NCBI GenBank assembly: GCA_964597685.1
Contig: CAZQZC010000106.1
Coordinates: 1 to 8,990, forward strand
Reading direction: 5' to 3'
Source: JBCBTJ01 sp964597685
GTDB lineage: Bacteria > Pseudomonadota > Alphaproteobacteria > Caulobacterales > Hyphomonadaceae
DNA length: 8,990 nt
The notes under the pieces: model-generated
Database searches by the model: none
What the model was told of the DNA's origin: nothing
What the model saw: only the letters and a program-made list of their open reading frames with translations
Part shown: one piece after another, positions 1 through 7,289 of the stretch
Numbering within the stretch: the first letter of the stretch is position 1
Layout: each line of letters starts with the position of its first letter
Translations under genes and position numbers: made by a program

Positions 1-434
1 CCACGACCGATCCGGCTGCGGCCGTCCAGCCATATATCCGTCGCGAAATCGCACAGGCTGCGGCTCGGATAACCGAGATTGCCGGCGATCACGCCGATTT
101 TTTCGGGTTTCGCTGAGGGAGCGCCCGCCTCGATCCATGCTTGGCGGCCGGAATGCAGAAGCCACTTAAACAGCGGGTCGAGCGTATCTGGATCGGCGCC
201 GATGTGATGGAAATCCGATGGATTGAACGCGGCGTCGAAGTTCGTGACATAGCCGCCCCGGAAAGCCATCGCTTCGGCTTCGTCCGGCGTGACGCCCCAA
301 TAACCTTCGGGTGCGGGACCTGTGAGATCGCGTCCCTCGAGCACCGCACTCCACAGATCGTCCGGCGTTAGAGCGCCGGGTAGGACGCAGCCGCGGCCGA
401 CAATGGCGACGGGCTCGAAGGCGGGGTCAGCCAT
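1..434 (-). CDS. Ketosynthase (beta-ketoacyl synthase) N-terminus of a second Pfa-like synthase protein, partial
   Basis: This gene is cut by the left edge; 144 codons are visible and contain no stop. The start is ATG at 434-432, which overlaps the preceding ketoreductase stop (ATGGCTGA, 8-base overlap), so translation is probably coupled. A GGGGAG purine run at 451-446 lies 11 bases upstream. The protein opens with FEPVAIVGRGCVLPG, the usual N-terminal strand and glycine turn of type I ketosynthases, followed by LTPDDLWSAVLEGRD (the 'FW' helix region), RGGYVTNFDAAFNP and LDPLFKWLLHSGRQAWIEAG. The last segment sits where modular PKSs have the DPQQRLLLE helix; its divergent wording suggests the PUFA-synthase-like ketosynthase clade (inference from memory of the family). 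The active-site Cys and His residues lie beyond the window. By position it could be a PfaC/Pfa3-like protein (KS-chain length factor-DH), but only the ketosynthase start is visible. Confidence 0.85.
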   Translation of the reverse strand, partial: MADPAFEPVAIVGRGCVLPGALTPDDLWSAVLEGRDLTGPAPEGYWGVTPDEAEAMAFRGGYVTNFDAAFNPSDFHHIGADPDTLDPLFKWLLHSGRQAWIEAGAPSAKPEKIGVIAGNLGYPSRSLCDFATDIWLDGRSRIGR

Positions 435-1800
435 CGGGCATGGCGCTCCCCACGCACACTTCAACCGGGCAATCGGAGCCAAGCGCCATGAGGTCTGCGA
501 ACACGTCCGCGCCGGCCTGGCGATCGATCAGGTCTATCCCGGCCGCCTTGAAGCTCGCACGGAGGGTGTCGTCCACCATGCCGCCATCCCAGGGACCCCA
601 GTTGATCGAAACGGTCCCGCAAGCGGGATTGGCCTGCTTGAGCGACCAGGCAACCCGGTTCAGGACCTCGTTGGCGGCGGCGTAATCGGCCTGACCAATA
701 TTACCATACCGGGCGGCGGCCGAAGAGAAGAGCGCGATCCGTTTCAGACGATCAGGGTCCAAGGCGTCCAATAAAGTTTTGAGGCCGGCGACTTTCGGCG
801 CGAAGACGCGGGCCACCTGGTCCGGCGTTTTGTCCGCCAAACGCTTGTCCGCCAAGAGTCCAGCCCCGTGAACGAGCCCAGTCACTTGGCCGAACGCGCG
901 CTCCGTCTGTTCGACGGTTTTGGCGACTGATCCCGCATCGGCGGCGTCGGCCGTGATATAGATGCCGGGCGCGCCGTGCGCTTCGAGCGCGGCGAGCGTT
1001 CGGCGAACTTCGTCGGAGGCGGCGATGGCTTTGGCCCGTTTGGCGATCTCCTTCGGCTTGGCCCCAACTCCGGCCTGGCGCGCCAGGGCGCCGCGCAGGG
1101 CGAATTCGTCCAGTCCGGGGGTAATGTCTGCGGGCCAGTCGACCAGCGGCGTCCGCCCCATCAGCGCAAAGCGCGCCTGTGTGCGCGCCGCCAGCGCCAC
1201 CACGCAATCGGCCGTCACGCCGCGTCCGCCGCCCGTAACGATGAACACGTCCTCGGCGTGGAGGTCGCCGCTTGGCGACGTTGGGGTCGGAGACCAGGCC
1301 ACGCCTGTCTGGATGACGCGTCCAGAGGGCGACAATCCGACCATAGGCGCGTCGCCGCCTGTCATCAGTTCGTCGACGAGTTCCGCGGCTGCGCGGTCCG
1401 GACCGAATTCCGTGATTGCGAGGTCGATCGCCCGGATTGTCGCGCTTGGCCACTCCTTTGCGGCGGTCTTGGCGATCGACGACAAGCCCCCAAGCCATGC
1501 TGCGGGGCCGGTCGGCGCGAAGCGGCCGCCGGTGTCCTGGACGGTGACCAGCAGGCCGCCGGTTTCGGCGTAGTGCGGGGCCAGGCTGCGCGCGGCGGCG
1601 ATGGCGTTGGCGTGGAAGCCCAAACTGTCGCTCGGGTCGACGTCGCCGAGTAAGATCACAGCGCGGGCTTTGCCTGAAACCGCGTTGCGGATCTGGGACT
1701 GGACGCCTGCTTCGGCCAGGCGTTTTTGAAGAGCGCGTGGGAAGCCGGACCCGCCGCCGATGAGCTCAATCTCAGCGGCTTCTCGCAGGCCGGACGTCAC
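427..1800 (-). CDS. Ketoreductase (KR) domain protein, probably the C-terminal part of the upstream KS-AT-ACP-ACP synthase
   Basis: From the first in-frame start codon (GTG, 1800-1798) this reads 457 residues. It is a full PKS-type ketoreductase, reducing a beta-ketoacyl chain on the ACP to beta-hydroxyacyl with NADPH. An N-terminal structural half (about 50-160) contains GGRFAPTGPAAWLGG and AKTAAKEWPS, as in PfaA-type KRs. The catalytic Rossmann half begins with DVFIVTGGGRGVTA (about 184-197; TGGGRG binds NADPH). The catalytic Ser is in LFSSAAARYGN (359/360), with Tyr373 in QADYAAANE and Asn377. The C-terminus has SINWGPWDGGM. The GTG start is doubtful: there is no good ribosome binding site before it, and the same frame is open for 35 more codons up to 1905 with linker-like content (PQLERVDCAKSPAPGQ). 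I think it is normally reached by a -1 shift at 1911-1905. Stop is TGA 429-427. Confidence 0.9.
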   Translation of the reverse strand: MTSGLREAAEIELIGGGSGFPRALQKRLAEAGVQSQIRNAVSGKARAVILLGDVDPSDSLGFHANAIAAARSLAPHYAETGGLLVTVQDTGGRFAPTGPAAWLGGLSSIAKTAAKEWPSATIRAIDLAITEFGPDRAAAELVDELMTGGDAPMVGLSPSGRVIQTGVAWSPTPTSPSGDLHAEDVFIVTGGGRGVTADCVVALAARTQARFALMGRTPLVDWPADITPGLDEFALRGALARQAGVGAKPKEIAKRAKAIAASDEVRRTLAALEAHGAPGIYITADAADAGSVAKTVEQTERAFGQVTGLVHGAGLLADKRLADKTPDQVARVFAPKVAGLKTLLDALDPDRLKRIALFSSAAARYGNIGQADYAAANEVLNRVAWSLKQANPACGTVSINWGPWDGGMVDDTLRASFKAAGIDLIDRQAGADVFADLMALGSDCPVEVCVGSAMPDG

Positions 1801-1860
1801 CTGGCCTGGAGCGGGCGATTTCGCACAATCGACCCGTTCGAGCTGGGGCCGTTCGTTTTG

Positions 1861-1911
1861 GGGGCGAGCAATTACGCCGTCTGTCGGCGTATCGCCCCTT
1901 AGCCAAAAAAA
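1861..1911 (-). promoter_or_regulatory. Putative programmed -1 ribosomal frameshift signal: slippery T7, spacer with stop, stem-loop
   Basis: Read on the minus strand: the heptamer TTTTTTT at 1911-1905 lies in the phase T TTT TTT relative to the ACP frame (GAT TTT TTT GGC TAA), the X XXY YYZ arrangement needed for tandem -1 slippage. A six-base spacer GGCTAA (1904-1899) contains the zero-frame stop. The stem-loop then has an outer stem GGGGCGA (1898-1892) pairing with TCGCCCC (1867-1861), an inner stem TACGCCG (1891-1885) pairing with CGGCGTA (1879-1873), loop ACAGA (1884-1880), and a five-base one-sided bulge ATTGC (1872-1868). That is 14 perfect base pairs, 11 of them G-C. A weak Shine-Dalgarno-like GGAAG (1924-1920) lies eight bases before the heptamer, where a stimulatory element sits in E. 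coli dnaX. No T-tract follows the hairpin on either strand, so it is not an intrinsic terminator. Confidence 0.7.
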
Positions 1912-4900
1912 TCGGCGATCTTCCGGATCGTGCGAAGCTCTCCGATTTGGGATGGGTCGATGTCGGGCAGATTGGGCGCCTGGTCTTGGAGAGCGGAGAG
2001 GATTTCGACTTGTTTGATCGAGTCGACGCCAAGCTCGCCTTCGAGGTCCATGTCGTCCTCGAGCATGTCTTCCGGATAGCCGGTTTTCTCCGCGATCAAG
2101 CCGCGGACAAGAGCCGCCATGTCGACCGATTGCGCGGGCTGAGATTGGACCGGCGTCGGTCGGACAGGATCAGGCGTCGATGCGGCGCCGTTGGGCGCCC
2201 GCGCAGGGGCGGTGTCGCTCGACCCGGACCCCAGGAATTCGGCGATCAGGCGGATTGATCGAAGCTCGGCGATCTGCTCCGGCGCGACCTCGGGAAGCTC
2301 CGGCAGACGCTCCTGAAGGGTGGATAGAATCTCGACCTGCTTGATGGAATCGACGCCGAGCTCGCCCTCCAGATCCATGTCCGGATCTAGCATATCGGCC
2401 GGATAGCCTGTTTTTTCCGATACAATTTCAGTGACTAAGCCAAGGTGATCGATTGCCGCGGGCGCCGGGTCGACCCGGGGCGCGACAGGCTCTGGGGCCG
2501 GGGCCTTAGTGTGCGGGGATGGGGCGAGCGCCGGAGCCGCATGGCCGTTCGGACCATGCGCGGCGCCGTTCATGACGCCATTCGTCAGGGGCGCCTCACT
2601 CAGCGCTCCGTTCACAGCCGGCAAGGCCCCATTCGGCTCTGGCAAGGGCAAAGCCTTTGGGGGCGACGATTGGGTTTGTCGAGGCGCAGCTCCCAGCGCA
2701 GCTGCTGCAATATCAAGGAATTGCGCATGTACAGCGCCAGCCATGGCGACGAATTCCGAATGACGCTTCGAGGCTTCGGCAAAGATCCGCTCAGCCGCGG
2801 CGTCCGGGGTGATTTGGGGTGAACTCGACATGTGCTGAACTCCAGGATGAGGCGAATGATTGACGAGGGTCGGCGCGGGCGCAGGCTCCTCTGGCGGGGG
2901 CGACGGCCGAACGTCCCCGGTCGTCTTTGGTTTCGGCAAGGCGTCTGCGCCGCCTGCGGGGGGATAGGGTTTCCGGTAATTCGCGCCGGTGAGCTCGACG
3001 GCATGTTTCGAGGGTTTCGGGGGGCGGGCCGGCGCTGGCATGCCTTCGAATAAACCTGCAATATCAAGATTTACGCCTTCAATCGCGAGGCGCCCGACGC
3101 CAGAGAGAAAAGCGGCCAGCCCATCGCCGCCCTTGGCGTCGAGGGCGATGGCTGCGATTGCCGGGTCGTCTGCGATCTGGCCGACCATGTTGCTTAAGAC
3201 CCGGCCTGGTCCAACCTCGACGAAGGTGCGCACGCCATCTGAGATCATCCGCTCGATGATCTCTCGAAACCGCACAGGCTTTTCGATTTGCGAGGCGAGA
3301 AGGCCGCGCATCTGCTTATATGCCAGCGGGTGGCGTTTGGCGGAGACATTGGAATAGACCGGAAAGGCCGCCTTTGAGAACGGAATCTGTTCCAGAGCTT
3401 GGCTAAACGGATCGACAGCGCTTGCGACAATCGGCGAGTGAAAGGCCGATGCGACGGGAAGGCGACGCGTCTTTATCCCCAATTCGCTCAAACGGTCGGC
3501 CATGGCGTCGATCGCTGAGATTGTTCCAGACAAGACAGCTTGCGTCGGCGCATTGTCGTTTGCCAGCACAACACTGCTCGCATCATCGAGATAGACCGCA
3601 ATGTCATCGGCGCCCGCTTGGACGGCCAGCATTGCGCCCTCCGCCGTTTCCGCCGCTTTGGCCATCAATTCGGCGCGGGTCTTTGCAACCTGAAGCGCTG
3701 CGTCGGCGTCGACAACGCCGGCTGCGTGAAGCGCCATGATTTCACCGAAACTATGCCCGGCGGCGGTGTCTGGGACGAGCTTTGCCTTGTCGAGAACCGC
3801 CAGCATCGCGAGACTGGCGGCCGCCAATGCAGGTTGGGCGTTGCGCAGAGCCGTCAGGTCCGCGTTCTGGCGTTCTGCTGTCTCAGCCGAAAACGCCTCT
3901 GGCGGAAAGGCGAGGTCGTGTAGCCGCATCGGGCCGGTGGCCGGGTGACGGAAGGCGCGATCCCAGGCTGCACGGGCCTCCGGAAACGCCAAAGCCAGAT
4001 CGCGACCCATGCCGACATACTGGCTGCCTTGCCCCGGAAACAGAAAAGCGATCTTGCCGGGTTTGGCCGGTTGGCGGGACAAATCGACGCCTGCGGGCAG
4101 AGGGGGGACGAGCCCTGGTGCGATCGCCGCCTCGCGAAGGCGCGCCGCCTTGGCCGCGAAGTCGTCCGATGTCGCAGCGACGATGCAGGCGCGGACGGAA
4201 GCGCCTCGATCGAACCGCCTATGGCTGGTGTCGGCCTCGATAGCGAGGTCGAGTTCGGATGTGATGTTGGCAATCGCTGCGTCGAGTGCGTCGACAAGGC
4301 CAATCGGATCGTCGGCGGAAAAAAGTAATAATTCAGACGACAGGATCCGACTTGGAACGGCCGCGTGCGGGCCCGTGTATTCTTCCAGCGTTGCGTGGAA
4401 ATTGCTGCCTCCGAAGCCGAAGGAACTGACCGACGCCCGTCTCGGATGATCATCTGATCGGACCCAGGGGCGTGCTGTCGTGTTTGCGTAGAATGGCGAC
4501 CCGTCCAACGCAGGCGCTGGCGTCTCCACCTTGATCGTGGGCGGTAGGATTTGCCGATTCAGGGCCATTGCGGCTTTGATCAGGCTCGCCGCGCCGGCCG
4601 CGGCTTTGGTGTGTCCGATTTGGGACTTTACGGACCCGATCGCGCACCAAGCACTCTCGACATCGCCGCTGGGCGCGAAGACGTGTTTCAATCCGGAAAG
4701 CTCCGCGGCGTCGCCGGCCTTAGTGCCCGTTCCGTGAGCCTCCACCAATTCAACGCTGGCTGGACTATAGCCGGCCGCGTCATAGGCCCGTTTCAATGTT
4801 CGAGCCTGCCCCGCGGGCAGCGGCGCGTAAATCGCTGTCGCTTTTCCATCGGACCCCGCCCCAAGCCCGCGTATCACGGCGTGAATTTGGTTTGCGTCGC

Positions 4901-5768
4901 GCTCCGCGTCGCTCAAGCGGCGCAAGGCGACGATACCGAGGCCTTCGCCGAGCATGGTGCCATCCGCCGAGGCGGAGAACGGGCGGCAATCCTCCGTCGG
5001 CGAGAGCGCCGGCGTCTTGGAAAAGCACATATACATCAAGATGTCGTTCAGCGTATCGACGCCGCCGGCGAGGACGAGATCGGAATCGCCTGCATGCAAT
5101 TCATGGATCGCCACCTGCACGGCGGACAAGCTGGAGGCGCAAGCGGCATCGGTGACATAATTACAGCCCCCGAGATCGAGGCGGTTGGCGATGCGCCCGG
5201 CGACAACATTCCCCAGCAGGCCGGGGAAGGTGGCCTCGTTCCATTCCGAGAAGTTCTCAGAGATGCGGTCTGCGGCCTCCAGGACTTTATCCTCAGACAA
5301 TCCCGCTTCGCGAAGCCCCTTGATCCACGCTGGCCGCTGCAGCCGCCCGGCCATATGGGCGACCAATTCCGTGGCGGAGGCGACGCCGAGCACGACGCTC
5401 GTGCGCGACCGGTCGATCACGCCGGCCGAACAGGTCTCAGCTTCGGAAAGCGCGGCTTGCGCGACGATCAAGGCGAGAAGCTGCGAGGTGTCCGTCGAAC
5501 TCAGCTGAGCGGGGGGAAAGCCGAATGCGAGCGGGTCGAACGCCTTCGGGCTAAGAAACCCTCCGCGCCGGCCATAGGTCCGGTCGCGCGCGGCGACGTC
5601 GTCATCGTAATAATCCTCGATCAACCAATGGCTTGACGGAACCTCCGACAAGGTGTCCACGCCTTCGACGATATCGCGCCAATAGCCGAGTGTGTCGCCG
5701 CGACCTGGAAACATGGCGCCGACGCCAACGATTGCAATCGGCTCGAAGTCCTTCGGCGATCTCACCAT
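1899..5768 (-). CDS. Pfa-like iterative type I synthase, KS-AT-ACP-ACP (1289 aa)
   Basis: This is a multi-domain synthase that condenses malonyl units onto a carrier-bound chain. Ketosynthase, residues about 8-460: active-site Cys210 in VTDAACASS, His345 in VEAHGTGT, His386 in KSQIGHTKAAAG. Acyltransferase, about 572-905: FLFPGQGSQYVGMG, nucleophile Ser673 in GHSFGE, Arg698, and His777 in SAFHSP. The AFH motif and the Arg point to malonyl-CoA. A helical segment (about 987-1027) and an Asn-Gly/Pro-rich linker follow. Two carrier domains close the protein (about 1106-1182 and 1217-1288), each with ELGVDSIKQVEIL; the phosphopantetheine serines are Ser1141 and Ser1250. PfaA-type proteins normally carry several ACPs followed by a KR; here the frame stops at TAA 1901-1899 right after ACP2, and the KR lies in the -1 frame. 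The start ATG (5768-5766) has a strong GGAGGG site seven bases upstream and lies 17 bp after the enoyl reductase stop. The final product is unknown. Confidence 0.95.
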   Translation of the reverse strand: MVRSPKDFEPIAIVGVGAMFPGRGDTLGYWRDIVEGVDTLSEVPSSHWLIEDYYDDDVAARDRTYGRRGGFLSPKAFDPLAFGFPPAQLSSTDTSQLLALIVAQAALSEAETCSAGVIDRSRTSVVLGVASATELVAHMAGRLQRPAWIKGLREAGLSEDKVLEAADRISENFSEWNEATFPGLLGNVVAGRIANRLDLGGCNYVTDAACASSLSAVQVAIHELHAGDSDLVLAGGVDTLNDILMYMCFSKTPALSPTEDCRPFSASADGTMLGEGLGIVALRRLSDAERDANQIHAVIRGLGAGSDGKATAIYAPLPAGQARTLKRAYDAAGYSPASVELVEAHGTGTKAGDAAELSGLKHVFAPSGDVESAWCAIGSVKSQIGHTKAAAGAASLIKAAMALNRQILPPTIKVETPAPALDGSPFYANTTARPWVRSDDHPRRASVSSFGFGGSNFHATLEEYTGPHAAVPSRILSSELLLFSADDPIGLVDALDAAIANITSELDLAIEADTSHRRFDRGASVRACIVAATSDDFAAKAARLREAAIAPGLVPPLPAGVDLSRQPAKPGKIAFLFPGQGSQYVGMGRDLALAFPEARAAWDRAFRHPATGPMRLHDLAFPPEAFSAETAERQNADLTALRNAQPALAAASLAMLAVLDKAKLVPDTAAGHSFGEIMALHAAGVVDADAALQVAKTRAELMAKAAETAEGAMLAVQAGADDIAVYLDDASSVVLANDNAPTQAVLSGTISAIDAMADRLSELGIKTRRLPVASAFHSPIVASAVDPFSQALEQIPFSKAAFPVYSNVSAKRHPLAYKQMRGLLASQIEKPVRFREIIERMISDGVRTFVEVGPGRVLSNMVGQIADDPAIAAIALDAKGGDGLAAFLSGVGRLAIEGVNLDIAGLFEGMPAPARPPKPSKHAVELTGANYRKPYPPAGGADALPKPKTTGDVRPSPPPEEPAPAPTLVNHSPHPGVQHMSSSPQITPDAAAERIFAEASKRHSEFVAMAGAVHAQFLDIAAAALGAAPRQTQSSPPKALPLPEPNGALPAVNGALSEAPLTNGVMNGAAHGPNGHAAPALAPSPHTKAPAPEPVAPRVDPAPAAIDHLGLVTEIVSEKTGYPADMLDPDMDLEGELGVDSIKQVEILSTLQERLPELPEVAPEQIAELRSIRLIAEFLGSGSSDTAPARAPNGAASTPDPVRPTPVQSQPAQSVDMAALVRGLIAEKTGYPEDMLEDDMDLEGELGVDSIKQVEILSALQDQAPNLPDIDPSQIGELRTIRKIADFFG
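1905..2453 (-). repeat. Tandem acyl carrier protein domains (two copies)
   Basis: Two ACP domains at the end of the KS-AT protein occupy about 2453-2223 and 2120-1905, with the phosphopantetheine serine codons 327 bases apart (2348-2346 and 2021-2019). They share the block MDLEGELGVDSIKQVEIL without a change, and EKTGYP before it. The DNA is less alike than the protein: the serine codons are TCC and TCG, and neighbouring codons also differ at third positions. The duplication therefore looks old and protein-conserved rather than recent. Carrier multiplicity is a hallmark of Pfa-type synthases; two is at the low end. Confidence 0.85.
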
Positions 5769-5775
5769 GTATGCG

Positions 5776-5781
5776 CCCTCC
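5776..5781 (-). promoter_or_regulatory. Strong ribosome binding site of the KS-AT-ACP-ACP gene
   Basis: GGAGGG on the minus strand, seven bases before the ATG at 5768-5766. It begins six bases after the enoyl reductase stop codon (TAG, 5789-5787). It fixes the start of the synthase gene and shows the two genes share a message. Confidence 0.8.
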
Positions 5782-5786
5782 AGCGA

Positions 5787-7289
5787 CTAACGATACAAAA
5801 CAGGTCGGATCTCAAAATCAGCGGGCGGGACCGGCAATCCGGACGCTCGCTTGACTTGAGCGCGCGCCAGGCGGGCTGCGCCGTCGAGAAGGTTCCAAGC
5901 GATCTGCTTCACAGTCCGCGCCTCCAAGGGTTCAAGCGGCGTGCCATGAACCCATTCGTTGAAGGCGCCCATGGCCGGTCCGCACCAGATTTGAAAATCG
6001 CGTAACCGCTCTTCCTCTCCCTCGCGCGCCCATTGCGATCCCATGAACAAATATCGCCGGAAAACGAGCGCCATCTGCTTTTTCGGATCCCGCAATCCCT
6101 TGGCAAGTTCGTCCGGATTGGCATCGGACAAATAGGTGCGGGTCTTGTCCCAGGCCGAGGCGATAGATTCGCCAAGAGCGGTTTCAACGAACCGGATTTC
6201 ATCCGCCGTGAGATCGCTGAAACCCGAACGCTGGCGGTAAATCTCTGCGAGCTTGGCGCCGCGCACGGCGAAGAGCGTGCCGCGCTTTAGGACCTGAACT
6301 TTCACCCCTTGTTCGAACATGTCCGCAGCCGGCGTCATCATGACGTCAGTTGGTCCGGCCTCCGTTAAGAGACGTCGCCCAGCGTCCGACAAGCCGGATT
6401 CAATCGCGGCTTGATTGATGGAGCCCGTTAGGATGTAGGCGGCGCCCATTTGGAAGGCGGCAGCCGCAGCATGGGGCGTGCCGATCCCGCCGGCCAAGCC
6501 GATGCGGACGCCGTTTAAATCGAGATTATGGTCTTCGCATACCCGACGCCTCGCCTCGCAGATCGACGCGAACAGCGCGCCTGCGGGGCGATTGTCGGTG
6601 TGACCGCCGCTGTCGGCCTCGGCTGTGATTTCAGCGGCGACAGGAACCTGGCTGGCCAGGTCGGCCTGGGTCTCGGTCATACGACCGGCGCTGACAAGTT
6701 CGCGTAAGATTTTGCCGGGTGCGGGCGCCATGAATTGCGCGGCGACTTCCGCGCGCGAGACCTTTGCGAAGACATGATTGGCTCGCACGATGTCTCCCTG
6801 CGGGCCGCGTGCGAGACCCAGAGCAGTGTATCGCACCACATCGGGAGATAATCCCATGAACGCTGAAGCGGAGACGCGTCTGACCCGCCGTTCCATGAAG
6901 AGGTCGACGACGGCTGTTTCATAGCCGGGCTGTTGTGGGGAATGGATCAGGTTGGCGCCCCAGGCCGGGGCGTTCAGGCCAAGCTCGGCTTCGATTTCGG
7001 CCAAGCCCTGGGCGATCGTATCTGGACGCAGGCCTGCGGAGCCGTAAAAGCCCAGCAACCCGGCGCGAACAGCAGCGGCGACCATGCGGGGTGTCGCAAT
7101 GCCGCGCGCCATCTCGCCGACCACATACGGAAATCGAGATCCGTGAATTTCGCAGAATAGGCGGTCGCCAAGCCATTCTGGGTAGATATCTGGTAATGAT
7201 TGGTCGGTGGACGGCTTGGCGCTTTCAGCCGACGAAACAGGGTGAGGTGAAATCGGGCGCGTGCGCGGCGCCGATTGAACTTTTGTCAC
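5787..7289 (-). CDS. pfaD: PfaD-family trans-acting enoyl reductase (FMN-dependent, 2-nitropropane dioxygenase-like)
   Basis: A 500-residue stand-alone enoyl reductase of the PfaD/PksE kind. It is expected to reduce the enoyl-ACP double bond in trans for a synthase that has no ER domain, as here. The fold is an FMN-binding TIM barrel. Visible family motifs: ARGIATPRMVAAAVRAG (about 61-77), AEADSGGHTDNRP (about 223-235, with His230), GLAGGIGTPHAA (about 264-275) and YILTGSINQ (about 284-292), the last two at the phosphate-binding end of the barrel; TDVMMTPAADMFEQGVKVQ (about 314-332), KRGTLFAVRGAKLAEIYR (about 335-352) and CGPAMGAFNEWV (about 436-447). Start: GTG 7289-7287. A TAA lies in frame a few codons upstream, and no other ATG, GTG or TTG occurs in frame before residue 56, inside the conserved region, so the GTG is the only reasonable start although no clear ribosome binding site precedes it. 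Residues 1-33 are a Ser/Pro-rich variable tail. First gene of the synthase operon, 17 bp before the next. Confidence 0.94.
   Translation of the reverse strand: MTKVQSAPRTRPISPHPVSSAESAKPSTDQSLPDIYPEWLGDRLFCEIHGSRFPYVVGEMARGIATPRMVAAAVRAGLLGFYGSAGLRPDTIAQGLAEIEAELGLNAPAWGANLIHSPQQPGYETAVVDLFMERRVRRVSASAFMGLSPDVVRYTALGLARGPQGDIVRANHVFAKVSRAEVAAQFMAPAPGKILRELVSAGRMTETQADLASQVPVAAEITAEADSGGHTDNRPAGALFASICEARRRVCEDHNLDLNGVRIGLAGGIGTPHAAAAAFQMGAAYILTGSINQAAIESGLSDAGRRLLTEAGPTDVMMTPAADMFEQGVKVQVLKRGTLFAVRGAKLAEIYRQRSGFSDLTADEIRFVETALGESIASAWDKTRTYLSDANPDELAKGLRDPKKQMALVFRRYLFMGSQWAREGEEERLRDFQIWCGPAMGAFNEWVHGTPLEPLEARTVKQIAWNLLDGAARLARAQVKRASGLPVPPADFEIRPVLYR

Larger units (their letters stand above)
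427..5768 (-). other. Predicted -1 frameshift fusion: KS-AT-ACP-ACP-KR synthase (1780 aa)
   Basis: If ribosomes slip back one base on the T heptamer at 1911-1905, residue 1288 (the second Phe) is followed by TGG CTA AGG instead of GGC TAA. Reading then stays open for 492 residues, through the whole ketoreductase to the TGA at 429-427. The product has the domain order KS-AT-ACP-ACP-KR, which is the standard order of PfaA-type synthases. This supports the two frames belonging to one polypeptide. What is seen: the frame relation, the absence of stops and the slip signal. What is inferred: that fusion occurs and is programmed. The alternatives are a homopolymer length error in the sequence (one more T would fuse the frames), or a natural frameshift with the KR made separately from GTG 1800. 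Confidence 0.65.

Noticed and set aside
439..441. ATG just before the KS start
   Set aside because: It is in the KR frame and gives only MPDG before the stop, so it cannot start the KS protein.
976..1653. Plus-strand open frames of over 200 codons opposite the ketoreductase
   Set aside because: Shadow frames of the KR; Arg/Ala/Gly-rich, with no recognisable domain.
1861..1898. Hairpin as an intrinsic transcription terminator
   Set aside because: No T-tract follows it on either strand; on the minus strand the Ts are before it and it is followed by CAAAAC. The downstream genes are in the same operon.
427..1905. Ketoreductase as a decayed pseudogene
   Set aside because: All KR catalytic residues and the NADPH motif are intact, and there is no other stop or shift in 492 codons. 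Simple decay does not explain an in-phase slip site plus hairpin.
4551..5636. A 361-codon open frame on the plus strand
   Set aside because: It lies fully antisense to the ketosynthase domain, shows no family motifs, and is the sort of shadow frame common in GC-rich coding DNA.
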